Of a DNA stretch of 33,769 bases, positions 14,649 to 23,105 are shown in pieces. Each line of letters opens with the position of its first letter. Positions within the stretch are counted from its first letter, which is position 1. The notes under the pieces were generated by a model. The model saw nothing but the letters and a program-made list of their open reading frames with translations. It was not told the origin of the DNA and searched no databases. The position numbers were made by a program, and so were the translations under genes. Source of the stretch: Verrucomicrobiota bacterium (GTDB lineage Bacteria; Verrucomicrobiota; Verrucomicrobiia; Verrucomicrobiales; Verrucomicrobiaceae); assembly GCA_026397715.1 (NCBI GenBank), contig JAPLUN010000656.1:1-33769 (forward strand), in the 5' to 3' direction.

Positions 14649-15622
14649 GCCGGCCGTTTCCAGCGCTTGATCCGCAAACCTACACGCGACATCGCCTGCA
14701 TACGCAGGAGCGCGAGTGGGCGGAGACGAACTGCTACGTCGATGTTTGGATCGAAGTCCTGCATGCCCGTGGCCTGGAGCCGATAGCGGCCCTGCCGTTC
14801 ACGCTGGGCATCGACTTTGAGGGCGACCAGTGGACCTTTTTCAAATACCAGCTGACAGATCTGTATGATCTGTACGCTCTGGATGTGCAAGAACTCGCGA
14901 TCTACCGGCCGCTGACGGCGCACATCGAGGAGCAGCTTTCGCTTGGAAGACCGCTGCTCATTGAGCTGGATTCGTTTTATCTGCCTGACACGGCTGGCAG
15001 CGCCTACCAGCTGGAGCATGTCAAAACGACGGTCGCCATTGCGGAGATCGACATGGAGCAGCAGCGCCTGGGCTACTTCCACGCGCAAGGCTACTACCAC
15101 CTGCATGGGGATGATTTCGCGCATGTGTTTCACCTGCGTGGGGAAAAGAATCCTGCGATTCTGCCTCCTTACTGCGAGATCGTGAAGAGCACCGCCAAGC
15201 TGCCGCTGCAAGGCGAGGCGCTGCTGAATGCATCGCTGGTTCTGTTGAAGCGACAGCTGCAGCGTCTTCCGGAGGTGAACCCCTTCGTGAAGTTCCGCGC
15301 CCGCTTTGAGGCTGACATGCAGTGGCTGATCAACGAACCGATCACCACGTTTCACCAGTACTCCTTTGCCACGCTGCGTCAGTTTGGCTCCTGCTATGAA
15401 CTGGCCGGCACCTACTTGAAGTGGTTGCAGAGCCAGGGCGTGGGCGGGCTGGATGGCGCGATTGAGTCGATCCTCCGGCTTTCCACCGGGGCGAAGACGC
15501 TGCAGTTCCAGCTGGCACGTGCGATGGCGCGAAAAAAGGCGATTGATTTCACGCCTGTCGATCAAATGGCAGAGCACTGGACCCAGGCGATGCAGCAACT
15601 GAAGGACGCGTTTCCCGCGTAA
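14645..15622 (+). CDS. DUF1839 protein, possible Cys/His aminoacyltransferase
   Basis: 325 residues, ATG overlapping the ligase stop by 4 bases. DUF1839 proteins are usual neighbours of aa:carrier-protein ligases, with no assigned activity. The N-terminal half shows NCYVDVW with Cys30, GIDFEGDQWTFFKY, then GRPLLIELDSFYLPD, and YQLEHVKTTVAIAEID with His125 followed by Asp136. This order (Cys, then strand with a conserved D..YLP, then His, then Asp) resembles the BtrH_N/papain-like fold of BtrH, which moves an acyl group from a carrier protein to an aminoglycoside. The C-terminal half is helical (LVLLKRQLQRLPEVNPF, YELAGTYLKWLQSQ). I infer a transferase that takes the aminoacyl group from the carrier protein. 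Structure prediction would be the deciding test. Confidence 0.85.
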   Translation: MSRPFPALDPQTYTRHRLHTQEREWAETNCYVDVWIEVLHARGLEPIAALPFTLGIDFEGDQWTFFKYQLTDLYDLYALDVQELAIYRPLTAHIEEQLSLGRPLLIELDSFYLPDTAGSAYQLEHVKTTVAIAEIDMEQQRLGYFHAQGYYHLHGDDFAHVFHLRGEKNPAILPPYCEIVKSTAKLPLQGEALLNASLVLLKRQLQRLPEVNPFVKFRARFEADMQWLINEPITTFHQYSFATLRQFGSCYELAGTYLKWLQSQGVGGLDGAIESILRLSTGAKTLQFQLARAMARKKAIDFTPVDQMAEHWTQAMQQLKDAFPA

Positions 15623-15627
15623 TCACC

Positions 15628-18132
15628 ATGACGGACCCAGTTCACTTTGCGCCGTGGACATGCTGTGCGCAGGCTCCCGGAGCGAGTGCCGAACCGGCAG
15701 CGGTGCAGGGAGATTGGATTGCTGCCGAGGTTCCGGGCACGGTGGCCTCGGCATTGCGCGCACGCGGTCAGTGGAGTCATCAAAATCCGCCGGATATCGA
15801 TGCGCAGGACTGGTGGTACCGCACGACTTTTACTGCGACAGCGCGAAGTGCTGAAGAGCCTTGTGTCCTGTGCTTCGACGGGCTCGCCTCGCTTGCGGAT
15901 GTGTGGCTCAACGGCGAACTCATTCTAAGCTCGGACAACATGTTTCGCAGCCATCGCGTGGACGTTGCGCGAGTTTTGCGCGATGAGAATGAGCTGGTGA
16001 TCCGTTTTCGTTCGCTCACGGCGGACTTGAAGAAGAAACGTCCGCGTCCGCGCTGGAAAACGAACCTCGTGAACAACCAACAGCTGCGCTGGCAGCGCAC
16101 GAGCCTGCTGGGACGCATTCCTGGCTGGTCCCCGCCCGTGCCTGCCGTGGGGCCATGGCGCGCGGTGAGACTGGAGCGTGCGGCTGTGCTGCTGGCGGAT
16201 ATTCACAAAACTGCATTGCTGGTGGGAGACGAAGGCGTTGTGAGTTTTCGTGCGCGGGTGGATTCGTCGATGAAAATTGCTTCGGCGCGGTTGAACATCG
16301 GTGCGCATTCTGCCGAGCTTTTGTGTGAGGATGATGTCCTGAGTGGTGAAATTCGCATTCAGAAGCCTGAACTGTGGTGGCCGCATACGCATGGCGTGCC
16401 GGCGTTGTACAACGGCAAGGTGATCATCGAGACGAGTGCAGGGCTGCATGAGTTTCCGCTGGAGCAAACGGGCTTCCGCAGCATCGAGGTTTGCAACGAT
16501 CCCGGGTTTGCGATTCATGTGAATGGAGAGCGCGTGTACTGCCGGGGTGCGTGCTGGACGACGAACGACATTTTTACCCTCGGTGGAACAGCGGCGTCGC
16601 TGCGGCATGATCTCACACTCGCGCGTGATGCGGGCATGAACATGCTGCGCATCGGCGGCACGATGGCCTATGAGAGTGATGCATTCTACCGCCTCTGCGA
16701 TGATCTGGGCATTCTTGTCTGGCAGGACTTCATGTTTGCCAACATGGACTATCCCGTGGATGACGCGGCGTTTGCTGAAAACATCACGATTGAGGCGACG
16801 CAGCAGTTAGACCGTCTCGCGCAGCACCCGTGTGTCGCGGTTTACTGCGGCAACAGTGAGATCGAACAGCAGGCGGCGATGCTGGGCATGCCGCGTGAAC
16901 TTTGGCGGAACCGATGGTTTGGAGAGCAACTGCCGACGCTGTGCAGCCAGCATCATCCAGGCACGGCGTATGTGCCTTCATCGCCAAGCGGCGGGGTGCT
17001 GCCTTTTCACACTCGAACCGGCGTGACACATTATTATGGCATCGGTGCGTATCTGCGCTCTTTGCGTGAGCTGCGGCAGGCGGATGTGAAGTTCACCAGC
17101 GAGTGCCTGGGCTTTGCGAACATTCCGGAGCCTGAGGCGATTGATGAGATCATGGGCGGTCTTATGCCGGTGATGCACCACCCGCGCTGGAAGCAGCGCG
17201 TGCCGCGTGACACGGGAACCGGATGGGATTTTGAAGATGTGCGTGATCACTACCTGCGGGAGCTTTTCAATGTCGATCCGGTGACTTTGCGCTCGTTCGA
17301 CATGCCGCGTTATCTGGAACTGAGCCGCGTGGCATCGGGCGAGATGATGGCGCGAACCTTTGCGGAATGGCGCAGCGGTCACAGTCGCAACGCGGGTGCG
17401 CTGGTATGGTTCTACAAGGATCTGTGGCCAGCGGCGGGTTGGGGCATCGTGGACAGCACGGGCGCTCCGAAGGCGGCGTACTATCAGCTTAAGCGTGCAT
17501 GGCAGACGCGGCAGTTAATGATCACGGATGAAGGGCTGGATGGTTTGCATCTGCATCTGAGCAACGAAACGGCCGAACTGGTCGAGGGCTTTGTCGAGGT
17601 GCAGCTGCTGCGCGAGCCGAATGTGGTCGTCGCACGTCACGAGATTGAGATGAAGGTGGAACGGCGCTCGCTGGAGATGCGAAGTGTTGATGAAATTCTC
17701 GGTTCATTTTTTGACGTGAACTATGCGTACCGTTTCGGTCCGCAGTCGCATCATGTGATGATCGCCACCTGGTTCAGCGCCGAGCGTGAGGTCATCAGTG
17801 AGGCGTTTCATCTCACCCGTGCACGTGATCCGGTGGCGCAGCCATTGGCAGCGGAGATGCTGGGCGCCACGGCGGAAGCGCTGGGTGATGGGCGCTACCA
17901 GCTCATGCTCAAGAGCGACCGGTTTTTGCATAGTGTGCGATTGTCGGCCAAGGGATTTTTGCCCGACGACAATTACTTTCATCTGGCCCCGGGCCGGACC
18001 AAGGCGGTATCCTTTAAGCCGACCTCTGGGAAGAGCGGGGCGCTTGAAGTTTATGTTGAGGCCTTGAATGTGGCGGGCGAAATTTCGGTGGAGCCGAGCC
18101 GTGCATCCCACGCAACCCATCATGACACCTGA
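15628..18132 (+). CDS. GH2 beta-mannosidase-like glycoside hydrolase (no signal peptide)
   Basis: 834 residues, starting 5 bases after the DUF1839 stop. Domain order is that of GH2 beta-mannosidases: jelly-roll N-domain with WWYRTTF and LASLADVWLNGELILSSDNMF, two immunoglobulin-like domains, the TIM barrel, then a C-terminal beta domain. The acid/base is Glu411 in GNSEIEQ and the nucleophile Glu492 in TSECLGF. Both are present, so it should be an active retaining enzyme. GVYCRGACW-like and NMLRIGGTMAYES segments form the barrel entrance. No export signal is seen (MTDPVHFAPWTCC), so it appears cytoplasmic, which is unusual beside polysaccharide genes. It might act on a small sugar conjugate made inside the cell. 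The exact sugar specificity is not readable. Confidence 0.9.
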   Translation: MTDPVHFAPWTCCAQAPGASAEPAAVQGDWIAAEVPGTVASALRARGQWSHQNPPDIDAQDWWYRTTFTATARSAEEPCVLCFDGLASLADVWLNGELILSSDNMFRSHRVDVARVLRDENELVIRFRSLTADLKKKRPRPRWKTNLVNNQQLRWQRTSLLGRIPGWSPPVPAVGPWRAVRLERAAVLLADIHKTALLVGDEGVVSFRARVDSSMKIASARLNIGAHSAELLCEDDVLSGEIRIQKPELWWPHTHGVPALYNGKVIIETSAGLHEFPLEQTGFRSIEVCNDPGFAIHVNGERVYCRGACWTTNDIFTLGGTAASLRHDLTLARDAGMNMLRIGGTMAYESDAFYRLCDDLGILVWQDFMFANMDYPVDDAAFAENITIEATQQLDRLAQHPCVAVYCGNSEIEQQAAMLGMPRELWRNRWFGEQLPTLCSQHHPGTAYVPSSPSGGVLPFHTRTGVTHYYGIGAYLRSLRELRQADVKFTSECLGFANIPEPEAIDEIMGGLMPVMHHPRWKQRVPRDTGTGWDFEDVRDHYLRELFNVDPVTLRSFDMPRYLELSRVASGEMMARTFAEWRSGHSRNAGALVWFYKDLWPAAGWGIVDSTGAPKAAYYQLKRAWQTRQLMITDEGLDGLHLHLSNETAELVEGFVEVQLLREPNVVVARHEIEMKVERRSLEMRSVDEILGSFFDVNYAYRFGPQSHHVMIATWFSAEREVISEAFHLTRARDPVAQPLAAEMLGATAEALGDGRYQLMLKSDRFLHSVRLSAKGFLPDDNYFHLAPGRTKAVSFKPTSGKSGALEVYVEALNVAGEISVEPSRASHATHHDT

Positions 18133-20011
18133 ACCACAGTCGCATGCGCCTGAAGACGCTTCGTGGGTGGGTCAGGCCGGGCGGAGCGCGTTCTATTTTG
18201 AAAGCGGTGGCAGGTCGTTGTTTGCCTGGTTGCACCGACCTGCGCGCGCTGTGGCTGAGCATGGGGTGTTGATCTGTCCGCCACTTGGGCACGAGCAGGT
18301 TCATTCACATCGTGCGCTGCGACACCTCGCGGAAAGACTGGCGGCGCAAGGTTTTGCGGTGATGCGGTTCGACTATCATGGCACCGGTGACTCCGAGGGT
18401 GCAGAAAACGATCCGCAGCATCTGGCCACGTGGCAGGCCAACGTGAGTGATGCCGTGGATTGGATGCGTCGTGAAGGGGGCTGCCTGAAGATCAGCCTCG
18501 TGGGCCTGCGTCTAGGAGCGTCGCTCGCGGTGCTTTATGCAGAGCAGCACGAGGTGGAAAGCCTGGTGCTGTGGGCTCCTATTGTGAAAGGCCGGCGCTA
18601 CGTGCGCGAACTCACCGCCTTGGGCCAGACCGCGCAGTTGACCGCAGGCAATGAATCGGCAGGGATTGAAGCCATGGGATTTGTTTATCCGAATGAGCTG
18701 ACTGGCGAGCTCACGCAAATGGATCTGTTGTCCCACCCGGTGCTCTGTCAGCAGGTGTTGATTGCATCCAGTGCGAACGCTGCGGGTGATTCGGCGTTAT
18801 TGGAACATCTGGCGAAGCAGGGCGTGTCCGTGGAGTCCATGGCGTTGACTGGTTACGAGGGGATGATGGCCGAACCCCATGACACCCAGGTGCCACATGA
18901 CGCGCTACGAAGGATTGTGGACTGGATGAAGGCCAAGGCACAGCCTGTCGTGACAGGCAGGAGCAACATATCCGCTGCAGGTGCGACGACGATGCTGACG
19001 CACGGTCCTGACGCGGTGCGCGAGACCCTTCATCAGATCAGCAGCACGCCCGATTTGTTTGGCATCATGTCGGAGCCGGTGGAGCGCCCGAAGTCATTGC
19101 CGTGGATCGTGATGCTCAACGCCGGGGCGGCGTACCGGATTGGTCCGGGGCGCATCCATGTGGCCATGGCGCGGCAGCTTGCAGTGCTCGGCTATCCCTG
19201 TCTGCGGCTCGACATCAACGGCATCGGTGACAGCGTGGCCGCTGATCCTGAAAAAGAAAATGACACCTACGCGGCGACCGCCTTCCGTGATGTGAGTCTT
19301 GTGTGTGACTACTTGAATGAGCAGCAACCTGGCCGCTCCATTGTTCTTCTGGGGCTCTGCTCAGGTGCCTACGTGGCCTTTCAGTCGGCGGCCCAACTGC
19401 CACATTCCGCCATCATCGAGAGCATCCTTATCAATCCCCTCGTCTTTTACTGGAAGGAGGGCATGACGATCAATGACACGAACACCGATCAGCTGGTGGC
19501 GTGGCGTGAGTATTGGAATGCGATCTTCAAATGGAGCCAATGGAAGATGCTGCTCACCGGCAGGACGCGCACGGGGTTTGCCGGCTCGCTCAAACGTTTT
19601 GCAGGTCACGTGAAGCCGCGTTTTCTAAGTTCTGGCAGACCTGCTCCGCAGAAGGAAAAGTCCGCACTGCAGAGCGGCTGCTCACATCCGGCGCGCAAGG
19701 ACCTGCCGGGAGATTTGAGCCGCATCGCTGCTGCGGAGCGCAAGCTGGCCATGTTTGTTTCTGACAACGAGCCCGGGCATTTTCTGCTGATGTACCAGGC
19801 GCGTCGCAAAGCCAGGCAGCTGATGAAGCAGGGCCTGCTGCAGTGCCGCTTCATCCACCAGGCGGACCACACTTTCTCCACCGCTCAGGCGCGTCAGACC
19901 TTTTATCAGTCACTCACGGACTATCTGCATCACCGCTTTGGTTCCGGAAGGATTGAGAAGCGGGCACCGGATGAGGATTGCAAACTGCTGGCAGCTTCGC
20001 TGACGGCGTGA
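18122..20011 (+). CDS. Two-domain alpha/beta-hydrolase (exosortase-associated-hydrolase-like)
   Basis: 629 residues from ATG 18122, overlapping the GH2 gene by 11 bases. GTG 18068 would add 18 residues but lies far inside GH2. Two alpha/beta-hydrolase domains are fused. Domain 1 (about residues 25-270) has ICPPLGHEQVHSHRALRHLA, RFDYHGTGDSEG and the elbow GLRLG (128-132), with Arg130 where the serine nucleophile should be. Domain 2 (about 325-605) has RLDINGIGDS and GLCSG (411-415), with Cys413 at the nucleophile site, and a later Asp548 (FVSDNE) and His583 (ADHTF). Domain 1 is probably inactive or non-hydrolytic. Domain 2 could be a Cys-dependent hydrolase or acyltransferase. The pattern recalls hydrolases of exosortase-linked polysaccharide loci. 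It is the last gene of the operon. No terminator was seen, and it converges on the lipoprotein gene. Confidence 0.85.
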   Translation: MTPEPQSHAPEDASWVGQAGRSAFYFESGGRSLFAWLHRPARAVAEHGVLICPPLGHEQVHSHRALRHLAERLAAQGFAVMRFDYHGTGDSEGAENDPQHLATWQANVSDAVDWMRREGGCLKISLVGLRLGASLAVLYAEQHEVESLVLWAPIVKGRRYVRELTALGQTAQLTAGNESAGIEAMGFVYPNELTGELTQMDLLSHPVLCQQVLIASSANAAGDSALLEHLAKQGVSVESMALTGYEGMMAEPHDTQVPHDALRRIVDWMKAKAQPVVTGRSNISAAGATTMLTHGPDAVRETLHQISSTPDLFGIMSEPVERPKSLPWIVMLNAGAAYRIGPGRIHVAMARQLAVLGYPCLRLDINGIGDSVAADPEKENDTYAATAFRDVSLVCDYLNEQQPGRSIVLLGLCSGAYVAFQSAAQLPHSAIIESILINPLVFYWKEGMTINDTNTDQLVAWREYWNAIFKWSQWKMLLTGRTRTGFAGSLKRFAGHVKPRFLSSGRPAPQKEKSALQSGCSHPARKDLPGDLSRIAAAERKLAMFVSDNEPGHFLLMYQARRKARQLMKQGLLQCRFIHQADHTFSTAQARQTFYQSLTDYLHHRFGSGRIEKRAPDEDCKLLAASLTA

Positions 20012-20036
20012 CTCGGCTGGATCTGTTGCCTGGTCT

Positions 20037-20627
20037 TCATTTCAAAGGCGGAACGCGGAAAACCTTCCCGGTATAAGGACATTGAGACATCTGACCCGCA
20101 TTGAAATCTCGCACATCGATCAGGCGTCCGCTGGGATCGAACGGGCTCTTCACGACTCCACGCTTTCCGGGAGCCCAGGTGGCAAAGGGAATATCCGCCG
20201 GATTCAGATCTTGCGCAGGCGTCGCGCTCACGGTGGGTTTTGACGCTGATGGTGTTGTCGAAACCGTGGGCGCGGGTGTCACCGCAGTGCCTGTGCTCGG
20301 CGTGCTCGGTTCCGGAAGTTCGGCAAGCGCGGGCTGGCTTCCCGACGCAGGTGGTTTGTAGCGTTGCATGGCGAGATTCCAATAAGCGTCACGCGCGGCG
20401 TTGGGATCTGGAGGCGGATCTCCTCCTGCAACAGGTGGAGTTTCCCCCGCAGCAGACGCCGCGCCCGCCACGGCTGGTGGAGCACCTTCGGACAAGGCCA
20501 TCTTTTGATCCACACCTGCTGAAGCAGACGGGGCACTTTTGGACAAAGCCTTCTTCGGCCCTGCACAAGAAGTGAGGCCAAGGATGGTCAGGCTCAAGAG
20601 AGAGACAGAATGGAACAGGCGGATCAC
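20037..20627 (-). CDS. Proline/alanine-rich lipoprotein
   Basis: 196 residues, GTG start at 20627. The lipoprotein signal MIRLFHSVSLLSLTILGLTSC has the lipobox LTSC and Cys at residue 21. The next 110 residues are low-complexity (Ala, Pro, Ser, Thr), likely an extended spacer. The C-terminal about 55 residues (IPFATWAPGKRGVVKSPFDP, then CPYTGKVFRVPP) look like a folded, conserved unit with one Cys-Pro-Tyr-Thr-Gly-Lys motif. I have seen such tails in verrucomicrobial lipoproteins, but I cannot give a function. It is convergent with the operon of the double hydrolase. Confidence 0.7.
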   Translation of the reverse strand: MIRLFHSVSLLSLTILGLTSCAGPKKALSKSAPSASAGVDQKMALSEGAPPAVAGAASAAGETPPVAGGDPPPDPNAARDAYWNLAMQRYKPPASGSQPALAELPEPSTPSTGTAVTPAPTVSTTPSASKPTVSATPAQDLNPADIPFATWAPGKRGVVKSPFDPSGRLIDVRDFNAGQMSQCPYTGKVFRVPPLK

Positions 20628-20748
20628 GAGAGGTGTGGATGGTAAGTAAGCTTCGCCGCCGGCTCAACCGGCCCACTCATTCATAATACACCCCACCATT
20701 TTAGGCAAGTCACCGACCATTTTCCCAGCAAATTGGAAAAAGGACACT

Positions 20749-20783
20749 AAAAAGCCCTGTAAATCGTTGATTTACAGGGCTTT
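20749..20783 (-). terminator. Rho-independent terminator of the initiator tRNA gene
   Basis: Exact 15-base inverted repeat (20751-20765 and 20769-20783; arms AAAGCCCTGTAAATC / GATTTACAGGGCTTT) with a 3-base loop. It lies just downstream of the tRNA on its strand and runs into a short U-rich end. It is very stable and probably ends transcription of the tRNA. Confidence 0.92.
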
Positions 20784-20788
20784 GAAAT

Positions 20789-20865
<77 letters not shown>

Positions 20866-20978
20866 ATTTGATGAGGGGATGAGAATCGGCTGTCTCAAAG
20901 GATTGGCAACCTGTATTTACATTACTTCACATCTTGACCTGCAATATCGTCTGCGGCTTCTCGTTTGCTGCTTCCCGC

Positions 20979-21797
20979 ATGAAATACACTGCAACAACCC
21001 TCCTGCTCGCTCTGGCGAGTTTTCCGGCCCTGGCTGCCGACTCCAAACCTGCCGCTCCAGAAAAACCCTCACCCATCGGCTATTCAGACACACCGGTCAT
21101 TCCTGGCACCCAGTGGAAGGTTCATGACATCGACCGTCCTCGTCCAGCCGCTGTGGCTCCCGGTGACAAGGCCGGCGATCCTCCTGCAGATGCGATTGTG
21201 ATCAATGCCGATGCTCTCCAGGCAAAGGAAAAGGACGCGAAGGGCAAGGAAACCGGCAAGATCATTCCCTGCCCTTGGACACTCGACAGCGGGGTGATGA
21301 TGATTTCCGGCGGTGATTGCTGGACGAAGCAGGAGTTTGCCAGCTGCCAGCTCCATCTGGAATGGATGAGCGAACCCAACACGAAGGGCAATTCCCAGAA
21401 AAAGGGCAATGCCGGAGTGTTTTTCATGGACCGCTACGAGTCCCAGATGCTGGACTGCGACAACAACCCCACCTATGCCGATGGCATGACGGGCGGTGTG
21501 TATGGCCAGACGCCACCGCTGGTGAACGCCGTGCGTCCTGCAGGCCAGTGGCAGGTCTATGACATCGTCTTCACCGCGCCCAAGCTGGAAGGCGGCAAGG
21601 TGGTGGAGCCAGCCTACATCACGACTTTCGTGAATGGCATCTGTGTGCAGAACCACACGAAGATCATGGGACCGACGAAGCACAAGAACATCACGGACTA
21701 CACGGGTGAGTTCCCCGAAAAAGCACCGATCCGCATCCAGGACCACAAAAACGAGCCGCCAGTGCGCATTCGGAACATCTGGATCAGGCCGCTCTGA
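20979..21797 (+). CDS. DUF1080 (3-keto-disaccharide hydrolase-type) secreted protein
   Basis: 272 residues from ATG 20979, where a clear signal peptide starts (MKYTATTLLLALASFPALAA). A longer frame from 20934 is not needed. The mature protein has the DUF1080 concanavalin-like fold pattern: GVMMISGGDCWTKQEFASCQLHLEWM, NAGVFFMDRYESQMLD, QWQVYDIVFTAPK, YITTFVNGICVQNHTKI and the C-terminal IRIQDHKNEPPVRIRNIWI. DUF1080 domains are widespread in Planctomycetes and Verrucomicrobiota, and some are now known to act on 3-keto-glycosides. The specific substrate of this one is unknown. It is a monocistronic unit with a terminator behind it. Confidence 0.9.
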   Translation: MKYTATTLLLALASFPALAADSKPAAPEKPSPIGYSDTPVIPGTQWKVHDIDRPRPAAVAPGDKAGDPPADAIVINADALQAKEKDAKGKETGKIIPCPWTLDSGVMMISGGDCWTKQEFASCQLHLEWMSEPNTKGNSQKKGNAGVFFMDRYESQMLDCDNNPTYADGMTGGVYGQTPPLVNAVRPAGQWQVYDIVFTAPKLEGGKVVEPAYITTFVNGICVQNHTKIMGPTKHKNITDYTGEFPEKAPIRIQDHKNEPPVRIRNIWIRPL

Positions 21798-21826
21798 TAC
21801 TGCAGAAAGCGTCTTTTTTAAACTCG

Positions 21827-21863
21827 CAAGGCCGGAGGTAACCCCTCCGGCCTTGTTGTTTTT
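21827..21863 (+). terminator. Rho-independent terminator of the DUF1080 gene
   Basis: Perfect 12-base stem CAAGGCCGGAGG (21827-21838) / CCTCCGGCCTTG (21844-21855) with a 5-base loop, followed by TTGTTTTT. It lies 29 bases after the stop. Confidence 0.93.
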
Positions 21864-22037
21864 AGGCGGCAAAAGTCAAAAGTAAGGAAAGCGTAAGATT
21901 AATACAGTATTTATGATAATTTCATTGAAGTTAATAAATCGCCACCTAAACTGCGTGTGATTGTCGAAATTTCCATAACCGCCATGCCTGTCAGCCACCA
22001 CTGGTTGAAGGCCTAAGCTCTATCTAACCCTTTGATT

Positions 22038-23105
22038 ATGCCGTTCGCACTATACTCGCGCTCTATCAAAGCCGCCGCCCTTGTGGGCAGCGGGCTGGCT
22101 TCGTTTTCGCGTACACGGCGTTCCTCCGAGGCCACGATTTTAACGTTTCACGGCCTCAGTGAAAATACAGGAGATCGGGGCATCCTCGACTGGTCTCTGC
22201 ATCTGGATGTCGATGCTTTCCGCAGTATTTGCTCCATGCTGGCCAAAGAGTACCGCGTGATTTCGCTGGCCGATCTCGTTGAAGCACGCAGCCAGGGATC
22301 CGGCCTGCCTGACAACTCAGTCGTCATCACCTTCGATGACGGGTATGCATCCAACTACGAACTGGGATTCCCTATTTTGCGGGAGTTCGGGCTGCACGCC
22401 ACCATCTTTGTCGCCACGGGTTTCCTCGATGGAGTGGAAATGTTTTGGTTTCAGCGCGTTGATCTCGCGCTCGGTCGAACGCAGAAGGATCTGCTCGACT
22501 GGAGGATCAATGGCAAAAAACTGCGCCTTTACCTCGGCACGTACGAGCTGCGTCAGCAGTCCCTCAGGCAGCTGCTGCCGGAACTCAAGGAACTGCCGGA
22601 CACAGATTTGCTGGGCGAGGTGGATCGCCTGGAGGCGGCGCTGGAGGTCAAAGCGCCCACTTTCAGTGATCTACCCAAAGCCATGCGCCCGATGACTTGG
22701 GAGATGGCGTGTGAAATGTCCCTCAGCGGTCATGTGGACATCGGCGGTCATACGCACACGCACCCTATTCTGGCGCGTTGCGATATCATGGCAATGCGTG
22801 CGGAAATTGCCACCTGCCGTGATCGCATTCATGCCGAGCTCGGTGAACTGCCCATTGCTTTTGCCTATCCCAACGGCGGGCCGGACGATTTTACCCGCGA
22901 AACACTCATGCTCGTGCGTGAAGCGGGGTTCAAAGCGGCCTGCACGACGATCAGTGGTCGCGTCCATGACACCGTCTCGATGCACCAGCTGCCACGTTAC
23001 GGCTCCCCTGAATCCGTGTTGGAGGCGAAAGCCACGGTTTCTGGTGCTTTTGAAACACTCAAAGACTGGCGGCAGAGCTGCCTGAAAGCGATGTCGATGA
23101 TATGA
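22038..23105 (+). CDS. Polysaccharide deacetylase (CE4, NodB-like)
   Basis: 355 residues from ATG 22038; the TTG at 22032 is ignored. Carbohydrate esterase family 4 motifs are present: TFDDGY at residues 98-103 (catalytic base and metal aspartates), the metal-binding HTHTH at 238-242 (H-x3-H), and FAYPNGG further on. It should remove N- or O-acetyl groups from a polysaccharide or an oligosaccharide intermediate with a divalent metal. No clear signal peptide is seen (a short hydrophobic AAALVGSGLASF only), so it may act in the cytoplasm or be membrane-associated. First gene of the exopolysaccharide operon; its stop overlaps the glycosyltransferase start by 4 bases. An AT-rich leader at about 21890-21960 probably holds the promoter. 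Confidence 0.92.
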   Translation: MPFALYSRSIKAAALVGSGLASFSRTRRSSEATILTFHGLSENTGDRGILDWSLHLDVDAFRSICSMLAKEYRVISLADLVEARSQGSGLPDNSVVITFDDGYASNYELGFPILREFGLHATIFVATGFLDGVEMFWFQRVDLALGRTQKDLLDWRINGKKLRLYLGTYELRQQSLRQLLPELKELPDTDLLGEVDRLEAALEVKAPTFSDLPKAMRPMTWEMACEMSLSGHVDIGGHTHTHPILARCDIMAMRAEIATCRDRIHAELGELPIAFAYPNGGPDDFTRETLMLVREAGFKAACTTISGRVHDTVSMHQLPRYGSPESVLEAKATVSGAFETLKDWRQSCLKAMSMI

